Source: SBAX01 sp964646605 (GTDB taxonomy: Bacteria > Planctomycetota > Phycisphaerae > UBA1845). Taken from it: a stretch of 64,000 nucleotides of DNA. Positions 16,298 to 25,060 of this stretch are shown here, in pieces (position 1 is the first letter of the stretch; each line of letters begins with the position of its first letter). The stretch is taken from contig CAZYEX010000038.1 in the NCBI GenBank assembly GCA_964646605.1, forward strand, positions 1 through 64,000, in the 5' to 3' direction. The notes under the pieces are model-generated. The model did no database searches, was not told the DNA's origin, and saw nothing but the letters and a program-made list of their open reading frames with translations. The position numbers and the translations under genes are program-made.

Positions 16298-18004
16298 TCA
16301 TGCGAGTCGCCGCGCCGCCCAAAGGGCCAAGGCTTCGCGGTTGATCTTGGCGTTGTGACGGATGTCCACGGGGAGGCGAGGGTGGAACAACACGGGAACA
16401 GATTGCCAATTGCCAATTGTCGATTGCCGATTGGTAGGAACGGATCGAGCGATTTGACGTAGCTCCTCGGCCAAAGCGTCGGCGCGCGGACCACGCGGGA
16501 AGCGGCCGGGGTGCGGTTCGACGACCAGAACCGGGGTTTGGTCGCCCGCCGGGCCGACGCCCACCAAGGCGCAGCGGGCTACGTCGGGGTGCTGCCGGAA
16601 CATGGGCTCGACGCACTCCGTGAAGAGCACGCCGTCTCGGGTGGTCACGCGGTGCGACTTTCGGCCGCAATACCAAAGGCGGCCTTGGGCGTCGCGGCGG
16701 CCTACGTCGCCGATCCGATGCCACACTCTGTCACCGTCAAGAATCTTCGCCGACTCCGTGGCCCGCGGCAGACCGTAATACTCGCGCGTGACCATCCCTC
16801 CGGCGACGACGATCTCGCCGACCTCGCCGTCGGGGACGAGCAGGTCGTCGGACCATTGGGCGATGGGTTCGTCGGAGATGCGAATGAGGCGCACGTCGGC
16901 GTCGGGCAGCGGTCGGCCCACACAAGTCCCGGCGTCCACAGCGGCCGTCTGTGCAAGGGCGATTCGCTCCCGACCGCCGATCGACGAGACGGGAAGGGAC
17001 TCGGTCGCTCCGTAGGGCGTGTGTACGTCGGCGTCCGACGGGAGCGCTTCGACTATCCGTTCCAGGATTCTCCGGGCGACCGGCGCACCGGCGATCAACA
17101 CGCGTCGCAGGGTGGGCAACTTTACGCCTCGCTGCCGACAATAGTCGCCGACGCGATCCCATAGCGCCGGCGAGCCGAAGGTGTTGGTCGCGCGGTGCCG
17201 CTTGATGGCATCGACGATTTTGGCGGGATCGACCCGCGCCGGCCGCGAGGCATCCATGTCCGGAATGACCACCGTCATTCCCATCGCAAGGCTAAAAAGC
17301 CCAAACAGCGGAAACGTAGGCAAATCGACCTCGCCCGGTTCCATGCCATAGTGCGACTGGATCATCCGAATCTGGGCGTCGAACATCCCGTGTTCGTAGA
17401 CCACGCCCTTGGCCGGCCCCGTGCTGCCGCTGGTAAAAAGAATCGCCGCGGGGTCGGTCGCCCGGGTGTCTACCATCTGAAAGTCGCCGCCGCTCTTGGC
17501 GAGTTGTTCCAGCGTCGCCCCCCCCCAGAACCACCGCGAACCGACGGTCACGAATCTCTTGACACCGCGAAACGCCCGCGGTTTGAGGAAGCGAAGAAGA
17601 TGCGCCTGCGGAATCCCCACGAAGGCGTCGAGATCGACGCCGCGGATGCACTCCGCGAGTCGTCGGATCCCCATGCCCGGGTCGATCATCACGGGCACGG
17701 CCCCGAGTTTGAACAAAGCGAAAGTAAGGCCGATGAACTCGAAACCCGGTTTGACCATCAACAGCACCCGCTCGCCTCGGCGTAACCCCAGGCGGACGAG
17801 CCCCTGGGCGAGTCGGTTGCTATACGAATCGAGTTCCACGAAAGAAAGCGTGGTCCGCCCGGCCCGGCGAATCGCGGCCGGGGCGGTCAGGATGATCGCC
17901 GCTTGTTCGGGACGCTCCGCAGCGCGCTGGGAAAGCCATGTGGCGACGTTCCCGCGAGTCGGCGAGTTTTCCACCGCTGTCGCCGAATCCGCGATTTGAA
18001 GCAT
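16298..18004 (-). CDS. oleC: OleC-like AMP-forming acyl ligase / beta-lactone synthetase
   Basis: Encodes 568 residues from the ATG at 18004 (MLQIADSATAVENSP). It belongs to the ANL superfamily: phosphate loop FTSGSTGPAKGVVYEH, the AMP-binding motif YGATES, and the hinge region RIGDVGRRDAQGRLWYCGR. The late block LPVDIRHNAKINREAL is typical of OleC and related fatty-acyl ligases. OleC uses ATP to turn a beta-hydroxy acid into a beta-lactone in long-chain olefin synthesis. The partners oleA, oleB and oleD are not in this window, so a general long-chain acyl ligase remains possible. Oddly, the C-terminal domain contains residues encoded by an AT-rich quasi-repeat (16401-16434) that looks inserted in frame. 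Confidence 0.8.
   Translation of the reverse strand: MLQIADSATAVENSPTRGNVATWLSQRAAERPEQAAIILTAPAAIRRAGRTTLSFVELDSYSNRLAQGLVRLGLRRGERVLLMVKPGFEFIGLTFALFKLGAVPVMIDPGMGIRRLAECIRGVDLDAFVGIPQAHLLRFLKPRAFRGVKRFVTVGSRWFWGGATLEQLAKSGGDFQMVDTRATDPAAILFTSGSTGPAKGVVYEHGMFDAQIRMIQSHYGMEPGEVDLPTFPLFGLFSLAMGMTVVIPDMDASRPARVDPAKIVDAIKRHRATNTFGSPALWDRVGDYCRQRGVKLPTLRRVLIAGAPVARRILERIVEALPSDADVHTPYGATESLPVSSIGGRERIALAQTAAVDAGTCVGRPLPDADVRLIRISDEPIAQWSDDLLVPDGEVGEIVVAGGMVTREYYGLPRATESAKILDGDRVWHRIGDVGRRDAQGRLWYCGRKSHRVTTRDGVLFTECVEPMFRQHPDVARCALVGVGPAGDQTPVLVVEPHPGRFPRGPRADALAEELRQIARSVPTNRQSTIGNWQSVPVLFHPRLPVDIRHNAKINREALALWAARRLA
16401..16434. repeat. AT-rich quasi-palindromic repeat inside the OleC-like gene
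   Basis: The motifs GATTGCC, AATTGCC, AATTG, GATTGCC and GATTGG follow each other in a 34-base run that is much richer in A and T than the surrounding gene. It is translated in frame as roughly NRQSTIGNWQ in the C-terminal domain. Confidence 0.6.
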
Positions 18005-18166
18005 CGGTGCGTCCCCCGATCCCGCCGGAGTGGTAGCCGTGGCAACCAGTGTAGTACAGGAAACTGTCCCAGTCCACGATACGCGATCCACGCCTCCAAC
18101 GACGAGGATCGCAGCCCGTTGGACCTGGATTGATGAAACACCGCGACTCGGTACGATCTAAGAACA

Positions 18167-19639
18167 ATGAATCCAGGGATCAGGGTCCTTGTACTGCTGC
18201 TTTTTGTTGCCGCGCCGATGGGAGCCATGGCCGGCGGGCGCGGGGGGCTGGACGAACAACTGCAAGCGGTCCTCGGCAAGCTACCGCACGCCGGCACCCG
18301 CGCGAGCGCCTGCGTGATCGACCTTTCGACGCACCAGACCGTGTTCGCCCTCAACGCCGACGCCGCGTTGACCCCGGCCAGCACCATGAAATTGTTCGCC
18401 ATGACCGTCGCCCTTTGCGAATTGGGGCCAGGGTTCGCGTTTGAGACGCTTTTGGCGACCGCGGGCGGGAACCTCTTCGTCGTCGGCGACGGCGATCCAG
18501 GGTTTGGCGATGAGAAGCTCCACAAGGCGCGGGGCGAGAGCATCACGGCCCCGTTCGAGCGCTGGGCCAAGTCGTTGAAGCAGCGGGGTGTGACGGAGAT
18601 CACCGGCGATTTGTTCATCGACGACAGGGTGTTCGGCGACGAACAGGTACACCCTTCCTGGGAGCGCGGCGACTTGGACAACTGGTACGCGGCCCCGGTG
18701 GGGGGGCTCAATTTCAACGACAACTGCTTGGACTTTACGGTCGCGCCGTCCAAGAAACGCGGCGAGCGGGCCATCGTGTCGGTGCAGCCGCCTACGCGGC
18801 TGGCGAAAATCATCAACACCTGCGTGTCGGGGGGGAAGGGTGAACCGGTTTTGCACCACGTCCACGACGGCTTGGAGTACATCGTCAGCGGACGATGCTC
18901 GAAAACCCACGCCTTGGGGGCCGTTTCGTTTCCCGATCCCATGCGGTTGTTCGCCGATGTCATGCGTCTGACACTCGCCGAGGAAGGCGTGGTCATCCGC
19001 GGGGAAGTGCATCGGGTGTCGCTTCGCGCCGAGGACGGTGCGGTGAGCGGGCATCTGAACATAGTCGACCGTCATCGGACTCCGCTTTCGGAGGTCCTGG
19101 CCCGGGCGGGCAAGGACAGTCAGAACCTCTTTGCGGAGTGCCTGCTGAAGCGCGCCGCGTTTGCCTGGGCCCGGCGGCACGGACGGCCTCGCCCGGAGGG
19201 GAGTTGGAGCCTGGGCGGTGACGCGGTGTCGGAGATGCTGCACCGCGCGGGCGTCGAAACGCGCGGACTGCGTGTCGCCGACGGCTCGGGCCTGAGCCGC
19301 CAGAACGCCTGCACGGCGCGACAACTCGCCGCCCTGCTGGCATGGTCGTCGCGACAGCCCTTCGGCAAACTCTTCTACGACAGCCTCGCCACCGCGGGCG
19401 TGGACGGGTCGCTACGAAAACGGTTGAAGAGTTCCGACGGACGAGTTCACGCCAAGACGGGCACCATGCGCGGCATCCGAGCCCTGGCCGGTTACGTCGA
19501 TTCCCCCATCGGTCCTCGATACGCCTTCGCCGTGGTTTTCAACGGCTACCCGGGTCCCGCCGCTCCGTACAAGACCATCCAAGATCACGTGTGCAGAATC
19601 CTCGCCGACGCCTGCGACGACCGCGTCTCCGGGCGCTAG
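18167..19639 (+). CDS. dacB: D-alanyl-D-alanine carboxypeptidase/endopeptidase, PBP4 type (peptidase S13)
   Basis: Encodes 490 residues with a signal peptide (IRVLVLLLFVAAPMGAMAGG), so it acts in the periplasm on peptidoglycan peptides. The three serine-transpeptidase motifs are in order: STMK at 72-75 (nucleophile Ser72), SQN near 318 in GKDSQNLFAECLLKR, and KTG near 430 in HAKTGTMRGIRALAGYV. The long insertion between the first two motifs is typical of the PBP4/DacB class and explains the length. It runs divergently from the OleC-like gene with about 160 bases between them. Peptidoglycan hydrolase and glmS in the same window argue that this organism makes a conventional wall. Confidence 0.95.
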   Translation: MNPGIRVLVLLLFVAAPMGAMAGGRGGLDEQLQAVLGKLPHAGTRASACVIDLSTHQTVFALNADAALTPASTMKLFAMTVALCELGPGFAFETLLATAGGNLFVVGDGDPGFGDEKLHKARGESITAPFERWAKSLKQRGVTEITGDLFIDDRVFGDEQVHPSWERGDLDNWYAAPVGGLNFNDNCLDFTVAPSKKRGERAIVSVQPPTRLAKIINTCVSGGKGEPVLHHVHDGLEYIVSGRCSKTHALGAVSFPDPMRLFADVMRLTLAEEGVVIRGEVHRVSLRAEDGAVSGHLNIVDRHRTPLSEVLARAGKDSQNLFAECLLKRAAFAWARRHGRPRPEGSWSLGGDAVSEMLHRAGVETRGLRVADGSGLSRQNACTARQLAALLAWSSRQPFGKLFYDSLATAGVDGSLRKRLKSSDGRVHAKTGTMRGIRALAGYVDSPIGPRYAFAVVFNGYPGPAAPYKTIQDHVCRILADACDDRVSGR

Positions 19640-19915
19640 GCAAGAGCGTCCCGTTGGCCGCCGGATCGCCCAACCAGTGAAGACAGCCCCACCCTTCGGG
19701 GTTCGCGTGATTGTCGATGTCGCCCAATGTGGCACGTTCTACGGGGAGGGGTAAGCCCGAGAATCCCCAGATTGGCCGTTTTCCGAGGCATATATTGCCG
19801 GACGATCCCTCGACTTGACATTATGGCGCGGAGACGGTTCACTTGCCGATAATCTCGTCGGGTCGAGAAAGTCACACCCCGTCGGCCGAGGAGCGCCGAC
19901 CGCGGAGCGAGCCTT

Positions 19916-20680
19916 ATGGGATCAGCAGACTCAAGCTCGTCACGCCTCACCGCTGAGCAGCTTCAACATCTGCGCGCGGTCACCGAGAAGGTGTCCGCGC
20001 AGTTGCAGGCGACCACCGCGGCCTGCCTGGAGGTCCTTCGCCCGGGCTTCGTCCCCCACCGGATTCTCGGTCGTTACATCGAGCACGCCGCGAACCAGAG
20101 CGTCGCGGGGGCCGATCGGGCGTGGGCGAACCTGTTGGCCGCGTACCGAAAAGTCGCCGCCAAGCTCTCCGGTCTGCCCGCCTCGCTCGAATCATCGCTG
20201 CCACCCATTGACACTGTTCTGGAGCTGTACCCGTGGGAGTACTCGTTGTCGTCTCCCGCTACCGGGGGCACGATCACGATTCATTGCCCGACGAAATGGG
20301 TTCTCAGTTTTGCATCGGGGTTCACCCTGTCGCAGTTTCGCCAGGCCGTCGCCGCGGGCGGTTCGCCGCTTCCCCCGCAGGCGCTGCAGTTCGTGGTCCG
20401 GGCCCTGGTGATGGCGCAGATGGTGCGATCCATTCCCCGATTGGATGAACTTTTTCAGCTCCTACGCCTGAACGTTCGCGAGGAAGAGTTGCCCGATCGC
20501 GGAAGCCTGCCCGTGGTCACGGTGAGTTCCGCGGTACATTCCCAACTCCCGGCGGAGGACGTGGTGGTGTCGGCCACGCGCCTGACGGGCGTGTCGCGCT
20601 TTACGGAATTGATCGATCCGGAAACGATCCGCTCCCTGCACGATCCCATCCGCGAAAAGCTCGAAGCGCTTCTGCGCTGA
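19916..20680 (+). CDS. Hypothetical cytoplasmic protein
   Basis: Encodes 254 residues from an ATG with GGAG about 8 bases upstream. No signal peptide or membrane segment. The N-terminal half is helical (LTAEQLQHLRAVTEKVSAQ, then GRYIEHAANQSVAGADRAWANLL), followed by a beta-rich section with YPWEYSLSSPATGGTITIH and WVLSFASGFTLSQFRQAVAAG, and an alternating helix-strand end. I do not recognise a family. It is convergent with the dockerin-like gene next to it and not obviously in an operon with dacB, 276 bases upstream. Confidence 0.65.
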   Translation: MGSADSSSSRLTAEQLQHLRAVTEKVSAQLQATTAACLEVLRPGFVPHRILGRYIEHAANQSVAGADRAWANLLAAYRKVAAKLSGLPASLESSLPPIDTVLELYPWEYSLSSPATGGTITIHCPTKWVLSFASGFTLSQFRQAVAAGGSPLPPQALQFVVRALVMAQMVRSIPRLDELFQLLRLNVREEELPDRGSLPVVTVSSAVHSQLPAEDVVVSATRLTGVSRFTELIDPETIRSLHDPIREKLEALLR

Positions 20681-20716
20681 CCGGACTTCTCGTCCGCGAA
20701 CCGAAATACGCCGGAT

Positions 20717-21235
20717 CTACGGACCGTCGTTGGCGATGGAAGTCTGAAACACCTCGAGATCCTTGAGATCCACATCGCGATCGGCGGAGAAATCGTGCGC
20801 TCGGCAGTCCTTGGGTACGGTGTGGTTGGCCCCTTCGAAGCAGAGTTGAAACTTCGCAAAGTCCCGCAGGTCGACATCGCCGTCGCTGCAGTCTTCGTTG
20901 GGCTGGGGGACAGGCTGACAATCGCCCTCGCCGTGTTTGGCCAGGCAGCGGAGGATGCCGGGTACGGCGCCGCCGTGGGTCTTGCGGCCGTTCCCATCCG
21001 TCCGTAAACCGGCGACGGTTTGGCCGGCGTTCATCAGTCCGTTCTGTGTGGCCGCAGTCCCTGTGCGAGCCCCGGAATTGACCGCGGGACGACAAAGCTG
21101 ATCGGCCAGCAAGCCGGTCACGCTCCATCCCACGACGCCCAAGGCCGCCACGGTCAGGGTCGCCAACCCACGGGGCGAAAGCCGGGCTCGCGTACGAACT
21201 CCATCGGGGATGCGTTTGTGAGGGTCGAGAATCAT
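20717..21235 (-). CDS. Membrane-anchored protein with two dockerin/EF-hand-like repeats
   Basis: Encodes 172 residues from the ATG at 21235. A basic N-terminus (PHKRIPDGVRTRARLSPRG) precedes one hydrophobic segment (LATLTVAALGVVGWSVTGLL), so it is either a single-pass protein or has a long signal sequence. The C-terminus carries two calcium-loop repeats, DCSDGDVDLRDFAKFQLCF and DFSADRDVDLKDLEVFQTS, the dockerin-like signature found at the ends of many planctomycete exported proteins. The middle has several cysteines (RCLAKHGEGDC, EDC). It follows the 52-residue-repeat surface protein gene after 53 bases and probably shares its transcript. Confidence 0.75.
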   Translation of the reverse strand: MILDPHKRIPDGVRTRARLSPRGLATLTVAALGVVGWSVTGLLADQLCRPAVNSGARTGTAATQNGLMNAGQTVAGLRTDGNGRKTHGGAVPGILRCLAKHGEGDCQPVPQPNEDCSDGDVDLRDFAKFQLCFEGANHTVPKDCRAHDFSADRDVDLKDLEVFQTSIANDGP

Positions 21236-21288
21236 GGTTGCACGACTCCGTAAGCATCGCCGCCCTTGATGGGCGGCGCGGTCCTTCC

Positions 21289-23217
21289 TTATTGCAACGT
21301 CACCAAGACCAGAACGAGTCCTTTTTGTCCGGCCTCCATGGACTCCATAGCCTTGCCCAGGACGGCCCCGGATGCGCGGGACTTGTCGGTGGCAGCCATG
21401 CCGTATCCCGGCGTGGGAGATGTCACGATCATGTCGCCGGCGCGAATCTCCCCGTAGGTCGTATCCACCAGGCAGTTGACCCGCCCCGCCAGGGCGACTT
21501 TGGCCGTGTTCGCCGAGCCGTGGCGATACTCGACCATGAACGCGGGGCGCGAGTCGCCGGCCCCGGAAACGATTCCCACCACCTTCGGGTCGTACGCCTG
21601 CGTGGACTGCATCAACCCGCCGCGACGGCTGGGGTCGATGACCATCACCGTGCCCGGCGCCGGGTCGTCGGCCGACGGTACCTCGAATTCCTCGGCGATG
21701 TCGGGGTGGATCTGGTCGTTCTTGATGATGATGTGACCGGCCTCGAAGTCGTCCATATTCGTGCAACCGATCTCCACGATGTCATGGACCTCCAGATTGA
21801 GGGTAACGGGGTTGACGCCCAGCCCGCGAAGCGTAAAGCGCGGGCCGTGGTGTACGGGATTCTCGTTTCTCGGTTGATAGGAGAGCTCCGCGTCGGTCTC
21901 GAGAACGACGACATCCTCGCTGTCAAAGCGCATGGCCAGCAGGGTGGGGCCGGTTTGCACGGCCGGGACTTCAACCCGAACGAGCTGTGCATCGAAGGAG
22001 TTCCGCACGACAAGATCGCCTCGCACCGTAGCCCCGTCCAGATCGTCGTTGCCCAAGTTGGTCGTTCCCTGAGTGTTCAGATCGCCTTGGACCGTCGCCG
22101 TTGCTTTGGCAGTGAGCGTTCCGTCCACATCCACGGCGCCCTTGGCGGAGAGTATCCCTTTGACCTCCAGTTCGTCAGCCGCCGTCACCTTGTCGCCGGC
22201 GCCGTTACCAAGGTTCGTCGTCTCCTCGGTGTTCAGGACGCCTTCGACCGTCGCCGTTGCTTTGGCAGTGAGCGTCCCGTCCACATCGACAGCGCCCTTG
22301 GCCATGAGCCTGCCCTTGACCTCCAGTTCGTCGGCCGCCGTGACCTTGTCGCCGGCGCCGTTACCAAGGTTCGTCGTTTCCTCGGTGTTCAGGACGCCTT
22401 TGACCGTCGCCGTTGCTTTGGCGGTCAGCACCCCGTCCACATCCACCGCGCCCTTGGCCGTTAGCCTGCCCTTGACCTCCAGTTCTCCCTCGGTCGTCGT
22501 TTTGTCGTCGGGACCATTGCCCAAGCGCGCCGCATCTTCGGTCCGAAGTTCGCCGCTGACTTCCAGGTCGGCCGGTGGGTCGCCGCCCGCGGTGGTCGAG
22601 TACTCGCGGATGCGTACGCCGGACTCGATACCCTCGATCATGGCCGGTGGAGTGCCCGTGCCGCTGTGAAACGAAATCTTCCCCTTAACGTTGGCCGACA
22701 AACCGACGGCAATGTCGTCGTCAAGCTCTTCACTCGCCACGCGGTGGACGCGGAAGGCGTAGGGCACCGAGACCAACGGGAACCGGCCGAGTTCCGTAAG
22801 TTCCCCGGTGACCAAAACGCCAATTTCTTTGGCACTGCCGTCAAACAGCGCCGCGGGATCGATTTCCGGAGGGGCTAGCGGGACTTGGACGCTGACCACG
22901 CCGTCGGCCATGGGGACATCCACGAGGTCGACCTCGTCGAAGGTCCCGGACCCGACGTCGTAAATGCGGATCGTCAAATCGACCACGTTGCCGGGAAACT
23001 GGAGCGGATCGCCGTCGTCGTCCGCGAGGAAGAACTGCAAGTTCAGTTGGCTCGAGGCGGCATCCAAGAGCGCCCCGGGACTGGACGTACCCGCGACCAC
23101 GGACTGAGAAGTCGCCGCCGTCGTCTTGGTTGACGGACTACGAGTTTCCCGCGGGGCGGAAACCGCCATGGTCCAAGCCGCAACGATTCCCACTATGAGC
23201 ATTGCCGTTCCACGCAT
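21289..23217 (-). CDS. Large exported surface protein with 52-residue tandem repeats
   Basis: Encodes 642 residues. The ATG at 23217 has AAGGAG 8 bases upstream and gives a signal peptide (MRGTAMLIVGIVAAWTMAVSA). Residues about 40-190 hold a beta-rich domain (FFLADDDGDPLQFPGNVV). Then come about two and a half nearly identical 52-residue units, each carrying KGAVDVDGTLTAKATAT, LNTEETTNLGNGAGDKV and TAADELEVKG, which look like coils of a beta-solenoid. The C-terminal about 250 residues include GDMIVTSPTPGYGMAA and GKAMESMEAGQKGLVLVLV, like the end domain of surface or tail-fibre-type proteins. It is probably an adhesin or fibre at the cell surface; substrate unknown. The dockerin-like gene follows on the same strand. 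Confidence 0.75.
   Translation of the reverse strand: MRGTAMLIVGIVAAWTMAVSAPRETRSPSTKTTAATSQSVVAGTSSPGALLDAASSQLNLQFFLADDDGDPLQFPGNVVDLTIRIYDVGSGTFDEVDLVDVPMADGVVSVQVPLAPPEIDPAALFDGSAKEIGVLVTGELTELGRFPLVSVPYAFRVHRVASEELDDDIAVGLSANVKGKISFHSGTGTPPAMIEGIESGVRIREYSTTAGGDPPADLEVSGELRTEDAARLGNGPDDKTTTEGELEVKGRLTAKGAVDVDGVLTAKATATVKGVLNTEETTNLGNGAGDKVTAADELEVKGRLMAKGAVDVDGTLTAKATATVEGVLNTEETTNLGNGAGDKVTAADELEVKGILSAKGAVDVDGTLTAKATATVQGDLNTQGTTNLGNDDLDGATVRGDLVVRNSFDAQLVRVEVPAVQTGPTLLAMRFDSEDVVVLETDAELSYQPRNENPVHHGPRFTLRGLGVNPVTLNLEVHDIVEIGCTNMDDFEAGHIIIKNDQIHPDIAEEFEVPSADDPAPGTVMVIDPSRRGGLMQSTQAYDPKVVGIVSGAGDSRPAFMVEYRHGSANTAKVALAGRVNCLVDTTYGEIRAGDMIVTSPTPGYGMAATDKSRASGAVLGKAMESMEAGQKGLVLVLVTLQ
22091..22495. 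repeat. 156-base in-frame tandem repeat in the surface protein gene
   Basis: Units begin at 22091, 22247 and 22403 (each at ACCGTCGCCG), exactly 156 bases apart, the third partial. The near identity at the nucleotide level suggests recent duplication or gene conversion; each unit encodes 52 residues. Confidence 0.8.
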
Positions 23218-23544
23218 GGTTGAACTCCTTGGGCGGCGCCGGGCTGCCGGATCGTCGAACCTCAGCGCGACGGGTTCCCGAAGCTGCCGCATTTTCCAAA
23301 TATGCACGTACCGCACCGCGTCCCATCCCTCATACCCGTGGGCGAACCGATCCGGGCCTTATAGGAACGAGGTGCTCCGCCTCCACCCACCATCCTAACC
23401 CAACGCGTCCGCGAAAACAAGCGCCGCTTCCCGTCGTGCCACGACTTTTTGCAACGATTCGGGGAGGGGCTGAGTCTGTCCGATGAGCCCCGCGATCGCC
23501 GACCGGAACGGGGGCCCCAACCCGCCTCCCGTGATCTCGGACCT
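23218..23544. other. Divergent intergenic region
   Basis: About 330 bases between the surface-protein gene and the metalloprotease gene, which are transcribed away from each other. Both promoters should lie here, but I see no box pair good enough to name. Confidence 0.45.
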
Positions 23545-24735
23545 ATGCCGATTATCCGACCCTACGGGCTCTTGCTGCGCCTTGCGAGCGCCGTGCTTCT
23601 CGCCCTGCCCTGGGGGTGCGGCAGCTACGAGGCCACGCCCTGCCCCTGCCCCACTCCGACGGCGTCCGCGACCCGTCAAGCCGCCCTTGAGTTCCCGGAC
23701 GAATCATTCTTCCAAAACCCGACCACGACGGCCGAAAACGAGGATAACGGCGACTTCGACTCCGCCCAACTCCTCCCCTCGCTCGTCGACTCGCCGCTGC
23801 AAGTCAACGGGGCCTTCGATACCCTCGGCGACGTCGACGTCTTCACCCTTCCCGGGTTGAACGGGGGTGAGCAGCTATTCGTCCTCTTGGAGGCGCCCTG
23901 CCTCCACGCCAAGCTCGCGGCCTTCGACCAGGACGCGAACCTTCTCGCACTGCGCGGCGAGTACCCTTTTTCGACGGTGGACGGGAAGATACGCCTCTCG
24001 TACGCCGCCCGAACCTCGGCTTCATCGATCTATGTCGCCGTCGCCGACGGTTTCTACGGGGCCTACGAATCCTGTGCGTACAACCTGCTCATGGGCGTAC
24101 GCTCCGCCGACGCCCCGTCGCCCCCACGGCCGCAGCTGGTCATCCTGGCTTTGGCGGCGCAGAACGACGAAGACGGCGGGACGGGGCGAGCAACGAGCTC
24201 CGGATTTGACGCCGGTCGCATCGGCCAGAGTTTCGCCTCCGCCTCACCGTGGATCGAAGCCCGCATGGTCGAACTCGTCCGCGAGCATTTCCGCACCTTG
24301 GCCGTGGAGATCGGCACTTCCGACGATCCTTCCGTGGACGGTTCCGAGGCCTCCATCGTGCATTTCAAGCAGCGAGGGGTCTCCACGACCGGATGGGCTG
24401 AGGACATCGACGAGTACAACCGTGACCCCGTGCAGAACGCCTACATCTACTACGACGGGTTCCGCCAGGCCGAGGAATTTGAGGTCGATCCCGAAGACCT
24501 CGCCCAGGCCCTCGCCAACGTGGTCTCCCACGAGATCGGGCATCTACTCGGCCTGCGGCACACGTTGGATGGCGCCGACCTCATGGATGTCGGAGCCCCT
24601 GGAGGCTCACTGTTCACACCGCGGAGCTTCCGCAAGGCCTCCCTGGACCCCCGCGTCTTCCCCATTGGTTACCAGGACGGTCTGCGCTTGCTGACCGAGA
24701 CCGTCGGCACTAGCATTCCGATTCAGGGCGATTAG
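23545..24735 (+). CDS. Metzincin-type zinc metalloprotease, probable lipoprotein
   Basis: Encodes 396 residues from the ATG at 23545, chosen because a lipoprotein-like signal follows at once (LLLRLASAVLLALPWGC, cysteine about 21). The lipobox is imperfect, with Trp at -2. A beta-rich domain resembling bacterial pre-peptidase C-terminal (PPC) domains covers about residues 50-185 (DSAQLLPSLVDSPLQVN, then DTLGDVDVFTLPG). The catalytic domain has the zinc motif HEIGHLLGLRH (HExxHxxGxxH) near 330 and a Met-turn candidate LMDVGAP, matching matrixin-like metzincins. It probably cleaves proteins outside the cell. The small lipoprotein gene follows after 20 bases. Confidence 0.85.
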   Translation: MPIIRPYGLLLRLASAVLLALPWGCGSYEATPCPCPTPTASATRQAALEFPDESFFQNPTTTAENEDNGDFDSAQLLPSLVDSPLQVNGAFDTLGDVDVFTLPGLNGGEQLFVLLEAPCLHAKLAAFDQDANLLALRGEYPFSTVDGKIRLSYAARTSASSIYVAVADGFYGAYESCAYNLLMGVRSADAPSPPRPQLVILALAAQNDEDGGTGRATSSGFDAGRIGQSFASASPWIEARMVELVREHFRTLAVEIGTSDDPSVDGSEASIVHFKQRGVSTTGWAEDIDEYNRDPVQNAYIYYDGFRQAEEFEVDPEDLAQALANVVSHEIGHLLGLRHTLDGADLMDVGAPGGSLFTPRSFRKASLDPRVFPIGYQDGLRLLTETVGTSIPIQGD

Positions 24736-24754
24736 TCGCCGGGATTCGAGTGCC

Positions 24755-25039
24755 GTGCATCGAGAACGACCTAGCCGCGGACGTTTGTGGCTGCGGGAAA
24801 CCGCCTCCTCTATCTTGCTGCTCGGTTTGCTGACGGCCTGTGCGGCACCGCCTGCGCCACGACCTGCGTCCTTCTCTCCCGAAGGACTTGAGCGTCAGCC
24901 TGCGGGCGATCCTGATCCGGCCTCAGCCGCGGTGTTCGCCGACGTGGCGGACGATCAGAAGCGGAGCGCGGCGCAAAAACCTCCGCCTCGCTACGTCCCC
25001 CGCGAAAAGCCTCTTTTTCCAGCCCCCAAGCGGCGCTGA
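24755..25039 (+). CDS. Small lipoprotein
   Basis: Encodes 94 residues from a GTG start, 20 bases after the metalloprotease gene. A basic N-terminus and hydrophobic core end in the lipobox LLTAC (cysteine 29), followed by a proline- and alanine-rich, charged tail ending PREKPLFPAPKRR with no recognisable fold. It may be a tether or partner of the protease encoded just upstream; that rests only on the spacing and shared strand. Confidence 0.6.
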   Translation: MHRERPSRGRLWLRETASSILLLGLLTACAAPPAPRPASFSPEGLERQPAGDPDPASAAVFADVADDQKRSAAQKPPPRYVPREKPLFPAPKRR

Positions 25040-25060
25040 CGCCTGATGATCGCGCTTGCT

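Noticed and set aside
22091..22495. Tandem repeat considered as a CRISPR array
   Set aside because: Units are 156 bases, adjacent without unique spacers, and keep a reading frame; they are protein repeats.
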